DNA of 10,095 bases, from positions 1-10,095 of the forward strand of contig CALZCR010000028.1 in the NCBI GenBank assembly GCA_945631445.1. The letters are read 5' to 3'. Source of the stretch: an uncultured Corynebacterium sp. (lineage in GTDB: Bacteria > Actinomycetota > Actinomycetes > Mycobacteriales > Mycobacteriaceae). The position numbers and the translations under genes are program-made. Shown piece after piece: positions 5,336-10,095 of the stretch. Positions within the stretch are counted from its first letter, which is position 1; every line of letters begins with the position of its first letter. The notes beneath the pieces were generated by a model that saw nothing but the letters and a program-made list of their open reading frames with translations, made no database searches and had not been told where the DNA came from.

Positions 5336-6103
5336 GTGAAACGCCTGTCCCGACTGCTGTATCCGCTCTACGAAGCCCGCCTCCGACGCGAGCTCAAAGG
5401 GGCGGCCCAGCCGAAACACGTCGCTGTCATCGTCGACGGCAATCGACGGTGGGCGCGGGAAGCCGGTTTCGTGGACGTCAGCCACGGCCACCGCGTCGGG
5501 GCGAAAAAAGTCGGTGAACTCGTCGGGTGGTGCACGGACACCGACGTCGAGGTGGTCACCGTCTACCTGCTGTCGACGGAGAACCTGTCGCGCTCTTCAG
5601 ACGAGATCGACACCCTCTACGAGATCATCACGGGCGTGGTCACCGAGCTCGCCGAAGAAACCGACTGCCAGGTGCGCCTGGTCGGGCACCTCGGCCTGTT
5701 GCCGGAGAAGGTCGCCGAGCGCATGTGCGAGGCAGCGGACTCCACCGCCGACCGGGACGGGATAGCGGTCAACGTGGCCGTCGGCTACGGCGGCCGGCAA
5801 GAGATCGTCGACGCGGTGCGCAGCCTCATCGAGGACGAAGCGGCCGCGGGCGTGGCCGCACACGACATGGCGGACCGGGTCACCGTCGACTCCGTGTCCA
5901 CCCACCTGTACACGAAGGGGCAACCGGACCCGGACCTGGTCATCCGCACCTCGGGGGAGCAGCGGCTGTCGGGATTTTTGCTCTGGCAGGCAGCCTATTC
6001 GGAAATCTGGTTCACCGACACGCATTGGCCGGCGTTCCGGAAAATCGATTTCCTGCGCGCGCTGCGGGATTACTCGCAACGCACCCGGCGCTTCGGCAGA
6101 TAA
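5336..6103 (+). CDS. uppS: Short-chain Z-isoprenyl diphosphate synthase (Rv1086-like, UppS family)
   Basis: 255 residues. A cis-prenyltransferase adding isopentenyl diphosphate in the Z configuration, feeding polyprenyl phosphate carriers for wall synthesis. HVAVIVDGNRRWARE (28-42) holds the catalytic Asp34; VTVYLLSTENLSRSSDE (74-90), VNVAVGYGGRQEIVDAVR (145-162), DPDLVIRTSGEQRLSGF (198-214) and YSEIWFTDTHWPAF (221-234) are the conserved blocks. In long-chain UppS the third strand usually reads (L/A)YAFSSENW; the bulky YLLSTENL here matches M. tuberculosis Rv1086, which makes omega,E,Z-farnesyl diphosphate, where a leucine in this place limits chain length. I therefore favour a Z-farnesyl diphosphate synthase over a decaprenyl or undecaprenyl synthase. 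The start is GTG, 10 nt after aroF. The chain-length call needs assay; family membership is firm. Confidence 0.93.
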   Translation: MKRLSRLLYPLYEARLRRELKGAAQPKHVAVIVDGNRRWAREAGFVDVSHGHRVGAKKVGELVGWCTDTDVEVVTVYLLSTENLSRSSDEIDTLYEIITGVVTELAEETDCQVRLVGHLGLLPEKVAERMCEAADSTADRDGIAVNVAVGYGGRQEIVDAVRSLIEDEAAAGVAAHDMADRVTVDSVSTHLYTKGQPDPDLVIRTSGEQRLSGFLLWQAAYSEIWFTDTHWPAFRKIDFLRALRDYSQRTRRFGR

Positions 6104-6124
6104 AGCGGCGTTCGGCACGGTGGG

Positions 6125-6130
6125 TAAGCT
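6125..6130 (+). promoter_or_regulatory. Candidate -10 box of the BCCT transporter gene
   Basis: GGGTAAGCTTGG fits the corynebacterial gTAnnnT-tgg pattern and is 60 bp before the transporter ATG. No clear -35 is visible. The gap 6104-6189 shows no terminator after the Z-prenyl synthase, so read-through is also possible. Confidence 0.3.
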
Positions 6131-6189
6131 TGGCTTCCGCATTTATGAGATCGTGAATTCAACACCAATGAGACAAGGGGAATTCCGCC

Positions 6190-8130
6190 ATGAGCGACCA
6201 AAACGAGAAGCCGGGGGACAAACGAGCTCCGGCGCCTGAGTTCGATGACGCCACGGTCATTCTCCGCCGCAATTACCAGGTCTGGCCGCCGGTGTCGCGG
6301 TTGAGTTCGCCGCTGCGTAAGGCCGCGACCGGGGAGCGTTCCATTCACCCCGCGCTGGTGCCGGGGATCTCGGTGGAAGACACCGACAAGAAATTCCCGA
6401 CCAATAAAGTGGTTTTCGCCGTGGCGCTGGTCATCAGCCTGGCCGTCGTGGCGTGGGCGTTCATCGCGCCGGACAACATCAACGAGGTCGGGACCACGAT
6501 GCAGTCCTGGGTGGTGCAAAACCTCGGCTGGTTGTTCACCTCCGTCATCCTCGGGATCACCGTCTTCATGCTGGTCGTCGGCTACGCGCCCTCTGGCCGT
6601 ATCCGGCTGGGCGCGGACGACAGCGAACCGGAATTTTCCACCCTGTCGTGGATTTCGATGTTGTTCGCCGCCGGGCTGGGCATCGGGTTGATCTTCTACG
6701 GACCGATGGAGCCGCTGATTCACTTCCAGTCCGTGCCGCCCGCCTTTGACGGCGACGGCATCGCCGACGAGAGCATGGACGCCGTGGGGCCGGCGATCGC
6801 GCAGGCGGTTCTGCACCAGGCGTCGTTCCCTTGGGTCGTCTACGCCTTCGTCGGCGGCGCGATCGCCTACGCCGCGTATCGACGCGGCCGCCTGCCGTTG
6901 ATTTCCTCGGTCTTCGAGCCGGTGTTCCCGGATTCCCCCAACCACCCGGTGGGCAAGATCATCGATATTTTCGCCGTGCTGGTCACCCTCTTCGGCACCG
7001 CCACCTCGCTGGGCATCGGCGCCCTGCAGATCCAGGCCGGCACCTCGATCGTCACCGGTCAGGATCTGTCGGGCAACGGCGCCGTGGTCGTGATCATTTC
7101 GGTCCTGACCGCTCTCTTCGTGTGGTCGGCGGTCTCCGGGGTCAAGACCGGCATCCGCATCATGAGCAACATGAACATGGGGCTCGTCATTTTCCTGGCC
7201 CTGTTTGTCCTGGTCGCCGGGCCGACAGTGTTCTTGCTCGACCTGGTGCCGAACTCGGTGCTGACCTTCTTCGGCTCCATCCCGGACTTCTTCTCCGTGG
7301 CCGCCAGCCAAGGTGAGGTGGAAGCGGAGTTCGTGACCTCCTGGACGATCCTGTTCTGGGCCTGGTGGATCTCCTGGTCGCCCTTCGTGGGTATGTTCTT
7401 CGCCAAGATCTCCAAGGGCCGCACGCTGCGCGAGTTCGTCACCGTGACGGTGTTCGCCCCGGCGGCGATCTCCGTCGGCTGGTACGTCATCTTCGGCGGC
7501 ACCGCCATCTCGCAGGTCCTCGACGGGCTCGGTCTGCCGATCGAGGGCGCAGGCGAGAACGTCATGTTTGACTTGCTCGGCAACCTGCCGTGGTCGACCG
7601 TCATGCAGGTGGTGGCGCTGGTCGCGGTGATCATCTTCTTCACCACCGCCGGCGACTCCGCCACCAACGTCATGGGGTCGATGTCGCAAAACGGCCGCGC
7701 CGTCCCGGCGAAGTGGGCGACCATCACCTGGGGCGTGGCCCTCGGCCTGATCGCCTTGGCGCTGCTGTTGGCGGGCGGGCAGAACGCCTTGTCGGGCCTG
7801 CAGTCGATCATGGTCAGCATGTCCCTGCCCTTCGCCATCATCATCATCGGCATGGCGATCGCCTGGGCGAGGGAATTGATGACCGACCCGCTGCTCATCC
7901 GCCGCCGTTACGGGATGGCCGCCCTCCGCAAGGGCGTGGCCCGCGGCATCGACGAACACGGCGACGATTTCGTCTTCGGGGCCTCGAAGGTGTCGGCAGC
8001 GGAAGGCGCCGGCGCAGAATTCGATTCCGAGGACGAGTCGCTGACCGACTGGTACACCTCCCACAAGGCGGGCAAAGACGAGGCCAATGACGGCGACGAC
8101 GAGGAAGAGGCACCGGCCGAGCGTCCCTGA
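6190..8130 (+). CDS. BCCT-family compatible-solute transporter (EctP/LcoP-like)
   Basis: 646 residues. BCCT carriers import betaine, ectoine, proline or carnitine, usually with Na+, during osmotic stress. About 12 transmembrane helices lie between 73 and 561 after a long hydrophilic N-terminus. Signatures: AAGLGIGLIFYGPMEPL (160-176) in TM3, and FWAWWISWSPFVGMFFAKIS (389-408), the TM8 tryptophan motif with Trp390, 392, 393 and 396. The tail begins with a cationic segment (LLIRRRYGMAALRKGVARG, 568-586), then EHGDDFVFG, and ends very acidic. The cationic part is where BetP senses osmolarity. The N- and C-terminal extensions resemble EctP/LcoP more than BetP. Odd points: position 210 is Gln where BetP has an aromatic-box Trp, and TM10 reads TTAGDS rather than TSADS. 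AAGGGG lies 9 nt before the ATG. Substrate cannot be read from sequence. Confidence 0.93.
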   Translation: MSDQNEKPGDKRAPAPEFDDATVILRRNYQVWPPVSRLSSPLRKAATGERSIHPALVPGISVEDTDKKFPTNKVVFAVALVISLAVVAWAFIAPDNINEVGTTMQSWVVQNLGWLFTSVILGITVFMLVVGYAPSGRIRLGADDSEPEFSTLSWISMLFAAGLGIGLIFYGPMEPLIHFQSVPPAFDGDGIADESMDAVGPAIAQAVLHQASFPWVVYAFVGGAIAYAAYRRGRLPLISSVFEPVFPDSPNHPVGKIIDIFAVLVTLFGTATSLGIGALQIQAGTSIVTGQDLSGNGAVVVIISVLTALFVWSAVSGVKTGIRIMSNMNMGLVIFLALFVLVAGPTVFLLDLVPNSVLTFFGSIPDFFSVAASQGEVEAEFVTSWTILFWAWWISWSPFVGMFFAKISKGRTLREFVTVTVFAPAAISVGWYVIFGGTAISQVLDGLGLPIEGAGENVMFDLLGNLPWSTVMQVVALVAVIIFFTTAGDSATNVMGSMSQNGRAVPAKWATITWGVALGLIALALLLAGGQNALSGLQSIMVSMSLPFAIIIIGMAIAWARELMTDPLLIRRRYGMAALRKGVARGIDEHGDDFVFGASKVSAAEGAGAEFDSEDESLTDWYTSHKAGKDEANDGDDEEEAPAERP

Positions 8131-8143
8131 CCCGCCGGGACGG

Positions 8144-8149
8144 TAGAGT
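8144..8149 (+). promoter_or_regulatory. Candidate -10 box of the flavodoxin gene (leaderless)
   Basis: TAGAGT lies 8 nt before the ATG at 8158, with TTTTTCTCC between and no ribosome site. This is the arrangement of a leaderless corynebacterial mRNA. The gene could also be read from the transporter 27 bp upstream. Confidence 0.5.
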
Positions 8150-8157
8150 TTTTCTCC

Positions 8158-8676
8158 ATGACGAGGATTCTCTACGCCACCGCCTACGGTTCGACCCAGC
8201 AGTACGCCGAGGAACTGGCTCGCCGACTCGGAGTCGAAGCCGAGACGATCGAAGGGGTCGACGCTGCGACGCTGCGCGGCTCCGACCCCATGATCGTGCT
8301 GTCCTACACGCATGGACCGACCTTGCCGGCGGCCAGCTTCATCGCCGACAACGACCTGGGGAACCGCCCCCTGGCGGCCGTCGCGGTGGGCATGTCCCGG
8401 CCGGAAAACGCGCGCAAGCGCGACCAGATCAGGCAAATGCTCGGCCCCTTCGCCGCCCAGGTGCAACGCTTTTACTTGCCGGGACGCATGCATTATTCGG
8501 AGCTGACGGACAAGCACCACAGCATGATGCGGATGATCATCACGATGCTGAGCATGAAGCCCGGCAAGACCGACAACGACCGCGCAATGGTCGAGGAATA
8601 CAACACGGACGTCGACCGGGTGGATTTCTCGGAGCTCGACCCCGTCGTGGAGTGGGCGCAGGCGCACGGCGCCTGA
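8158..8676 (+). CDS. Flavodoxin-domain protein
   Basis: 172 residues. The N-terminus ILYATAYGSTQQYAEELARR (4-23) has the flavodoxin phosphate-binding loop (T-A-Y-G-S-T) that holds FMN phosphate. The order of beta strands and helices that follows (VEAETIEG, DPMIVLSYTHGP, LAAVAVGMS, VQRFYLPGRMHYSEL) fits a flavodoxin fold. The second half resembles the HemG/menaquinone-dependent protoporphyrinogen oxidase-like group: PGRMHYSEL, then a Met-rich helix HHSMMRMIITMLSM and a K-x-x-TDNDRAMVEEY stretch. HemG proper is about 180 residues, so the size fits, but identity is too uncertain for a symbol; a short-chain electron-transfer role is the safe statement. It follows the transporter by 27 bp and ends 12 bp from the end of the convergent coaA. 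No terminator is visible between them. Confidence 0.75.
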   Translation: MTRILYATAYGSTQQYAEELARRLGVEAETIEGVDAATLRGSDPMIVLSYTHGPTLPAASFIADNDLGNRPLAAVAVGMSRPENARKRDQIRQMLGPFAAQVQRFYLPGRMHYSELTDKHHSMMRMIITMLSMKPGKTDNDRAMVEEYNTDVDRVDFSELDPVVEWAQAHGA

Positions 8677-8688
8677 TTTTAAGTCCTC

Positions 8689-9624
8689 TCAGAGCTTGCG
8701 CATGCGCACGTACTCGACCAGATGGTCGACGCCTTTGCGCAGCACCAGGGAAGCGCGCACCCGGGTGGGCAGGATGTTTTCCACCAGGTTCGGCAGGTTG
8801 ATGGACTGCCAGATTTCCCGGGCGACCTCGGTCGCGGCCGCGTCGTCGAGGTCGGCGTAGGGCGCGAAGTGGGCGTTCGGGCGTCGAAAAGCCGTCGACC
8901 GCAACTTCAAGAAACGGTCGATGTACCACTGCTCGATGACCTCGGTGCGCGCGTCGACGTAGACGGAGAAATCGAAGAGGTCCGAGACCATCAACGTCGG
9001 CCCCGTCTGCAAGACGTTGAGCCCCTCCAGGATGAGGATGTCGGGCTGCTCGATCGTCTGCACCTGATCGGGCACGATGTCGTAGGCCGTGTGCGAGTAC
9101 ACCGGCGCCTCGACTTTCGGTTTGCCCGATTTCACGTCGGTGACGAACCGCAGCAGTGCCCGCCGGTCGTAGGCCTCGGGAAAACCCTTGCGCTTCATCA
9201 GCCGCCGCCGTTCCAACTCCGCCGTGGGGTGGAGGAAGCCGTCGGTGGTCACCAGATCCACCCGCGGGTGCGATTCCCAGCGCTGCAACAGGACCTGCAG
9301 CAGGCGCGCCGTCGTCGATTTGCCCACCGCCACGGAACCGGCCACCGCAATGATGTAGGGCACGTGCCCCGGGTTATTGCCCAAGAAGGTCTCCGTCGCC
9401 GCGGTCAGCTTCTGTCGGGCGGAGACCCGCAGATGAATCAGGCGCGACAACGGCAGGTAGACGTCGGCGACTTCCTCGAGGTCGATGTTCTCGCCGATGC
9501 CGCGTAGGGCCACGACCTCGTCCTCGGTCAGGACCTGGGGCATCGAGCTGCGCAATTGTCGCCACTCGTCGCGGTCGAAGTCGAGGTAAGGGGTGGAGTC
9601 GGTGGTGCGGGCCATGAGCCCCAT
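8689..9624 (-). CDS. coaA: Pantothenate kinase, type I (CoaA)
   Basis: 311 residues. It phosphorylates pantothenate with ATP, the first committed step of CoA synthesis, in the cytoplasm. The Walker A loop GSVAVGKST (96-104) is the exact type I motif; [11 protein letters not shown] (123-133) carries the catalytic Asp128; [10 protein letters not shown] (144-153), [12 protein letters not shown] (174-185), [13 protein letters not shown] (194-206) and [19 protein letters not shown] (220-238) are all typical. Length matches E. coli CoaA (316). Two starts are possible: ATG 9624 (MGLMARTTD) or ATG 9615 (MARTTD); neither has a clear ribosome site and the second would match the usual N-terminus as well. 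It is divergent from glyA and converges on the flavodoxin gene. The same coaA-glyA divergence is seen in mycobacteria. Confidence 0.97.
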   Translation of the reverse strand: MGLMARTTDSTPYLDFDRDEWRQLRSSMPQVLTEDEVVALRGIGENIDLEEVADVYLPLSRLIHLRVSARQKLTAATETFLGNNPGHVPYIIAVAGSVAVGKSTTARLLQVLLQRWESHPRVDLVTTDGFLHPTAELERRRLMKRKGFPEAYDRRALLRFVTDVKSGKPKVEAPVYSHTAYDIVPDQVQTIEQPDILILEGLNVLQTGPTLMVSDLFDFSVYVDARTEVIEQWYIDRFLKLRSTAFRRPNAHFAPYADLDDAAATEVAREIWQSINLPNLVENILPTRVRASLVLRKGVDHLVEYVRMRKL

Positions 9625-9702
9625 TGTTTCATCATCGGCGCACGGGAAAGTCAGACCACCCCATTAAAGGTCGACGGCTACGGGAAACCCCACCGCGCAG
9701 GG

Positions 9703-9708
9703 TAGACT
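9703..9708 (+). promoter_or_regulatory. Candidate -10 box of glyA
   Basis: GGGTAGACTTTT is a good TAnnnT -10 in the divergent coaA-glyA gap. A start near 9715-9718 leaves a leader of about 77-80 nt before the glyA ATG. No clear -35 is visible, which would fit a promoter needing an activator; in C. glutamicum, as I recall, glyA is controlled by the regulator GlyR. I could not identify a GlyR site. Confidence 0.55.
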
Positions 9709-9717
9709 TTTGCCCCG

Positions 9718-9870
9718 ATGCCCGCCACCGGTGACCCGCTCGAGGGTGGCGGCCATACATCGATACTTGTCTCCTTGAAAGGTGCGCGGTTTTCATGGCC
9801 GAAGCCAACGACAACTCCTTCTTCCTCCAACCCCTTGCAGACCTTGACCCGCAGGTCGCGGACGCGATGA
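9718..9870 (+). other. Possible leader ORF overlapping the start of glyA
   Basis: A 50-codon frame begins at ATG 9718, 9 nt after the TAGACT box, and runs 76 nt into glyA in another frame, stopping at TGA 9868. It begins [15 protein letters not shown]; the Gly-Gly-Gly codons are at 9745-9753. Composition after about residue 20 is Thr/Arg/Ser/Pro-rich and looks like the shadow of glyA. It would be translated only if the mRNA is leaderless or nearly so. Confidence 0.2.
9722..9752 (+). repeat. GC-rich hairpin in the glyA leader
   Basis: CCGCCACC (9722-9729) pairs perfectly with GGTGGCGG (9745-9752) around a 15-nt loop. It is very close to the predicted 5' end of the mRNA and 24 nt before the GAAAGG ribosome site. 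No T run follows, so it is not a terminator; it may stabilise the mRNA or modulate translation. Confidence 0.5.
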
Positions 9871-10095
9871 CCGCCGAGCTCGGCCGTCAGCGCAGCACCC
9901 TGGAAATGATCGCCTCGGAGAACTTCGTGCCGCGTGCGGTGCTGCAGGCGCAGGGCTCCGTCCTGACCAACAAGTACGCCGAGGGCTACCCGGGCCGCCG
10001 CTACTACGGCGGTTGCGAACACGTCGACGTCATCGAGGACCTGGCCCGCGACCGCGCCAAGAGCCTCTTCGGCGCGGAGTTCGCCAACGTGCAGC
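9795..10095 (+). CDS. glyA: Serine hydroxymethyltransferase, N-terminal part (runs off window)
   Basis: The first 100 residues are visible; full-length proteins have about 420-435. The enzyme is PLP-dependent and interconverts serine and glycine with tetrahydrofolate, supplying one-carbon units. [20 protein letters not shown] (about 36-55), [20 protein letters not shown] (57-76) and [20 protein letters not shown] (77-96) are highly conserved family blocks; the PLP-binding lysine lies beyond the window. GAAAGG lies about 12 nt before ATG 9795. It is divergent from coaA. Control is likely at the TAGACT promoter and perhaps through the leader hairpin. Confidence 0.96.
   Translation, partial: MAEANDNSFFLQPLADLDPQVADAMTAELGRQRSTLEMIASENFVPRAVLQAQGSVLTNKYAEGYPGRRYYGGCEHVDVIEDLARDRAKSLFGAEFANVQ

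Noticed and set aside
6155..6185. Two GAATTC copies 25 bp apart before the transporter gene
   Set aside because: Six-base repeats are too short to support a binding site or a mobile-element border without further evidence.
6070..8667. 865-codon minus-strand open frame antisense to the transporter and flavodoxin genes
   Set aside because: It is a high-GC shadow: His/Asp/Gly/Arg-rich with no domain, while the plus-strand frames show clear BCCT and flavodoxin motifs.
8722..9507. 261-codon plus-strand frame opposite coaA
   Set aside because: coaA on the minus strand has exact pantothenate kinase motifs; the plus frame shows no protein-like pattern.
9703..9794. Glycine riboswitch before glyA
   Set aside because: The leader is only about 80 nt and I see none of the conserved glycine aptamer core; one simple stem is all that is visible.

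Overview
The window looks like a high-GC actinobacterial chromosome, most probably a Corynebacterium. It carries mycothiol S-conjugate amidase (Mca), a short-chain Z-prenyl diphosphate synthase of the Rv1086 type, and a gene order I recall from both C. glutamicum and Mycobacterium tuberculosis: greA, a DUF4307 protein, mca, a small membrane protein, aroF in corynebacteria, the Z-prenyl synthase, coaA, glyA. GTG and TTG starts and short TAnnnT -10 boxes close to start codons fit the same group. All assignments come from reading motifs by eye; no search was run.

Layout. Positions 2-601 hold the end of a Bax inhibitor-1/YccA-family membrane protein (+ strand), closed by a very strong hairpin. 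A minus-strand block follows: DUF4307 membrane protein (1992-2456), greA (1250-1771), and a small lipoprotein (717-1202) 47 bp behind greA. A 234-bp divergent gap separates this from the plus-strand genes mca (2691-3629) and a one-TM protein (3668-3994). Next is an attenuation leader with a 24-residue Phe-Tyr-Phe leader peptide (4016-4090) and an intrinsic terminator, then aroF (4225-5325) and the Z-prenyl diphosphate synthase (5336-6103). A BCCT-family compatible-solute carrier (6190-8130) and a flavodoxin-domain protein (8158-8676) sit between the Z-prenyl synthase and coaA, where I recall only a small gene in C. glutamicum. coaA (8689-9624) is on the minus strand and converges on the flavodoxin gene; glyA starts divergently from it and runs off the window at 10095.

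How the genes fit together. Most are housekeeping: transcript-cleavage factor, mycothiol detoxification, entry to the shikimate pathway, polyprenyl carrier synthesis, CoA synthesis and one-carbon metabolism. The accessory part is the BCCT carrier plus flavodoxin pair.

The most interesting signals are regulatory: (1) the aroF attenuator, whose leader peptide looks leaderless; (2) several TAnnnT boxes 7-9 nt ahead of a start codon, one of them containing the aroF stop codon; (3) a possible 30-residue, two-cysteine upstream ORF overlapping the mca start, with competing hairpins; (4) a 25-bp near-perfect palindrome in the last codons of mca; (5) a glyA leader with a GC-rich hairpin and a glycine-containing ORF that overlaps glyA; and (6) a BCCT carrier whose substrate-box and sodium-site positions appear substituted. 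I found no CRISPR array, tRNA, rRNA or mobile element.
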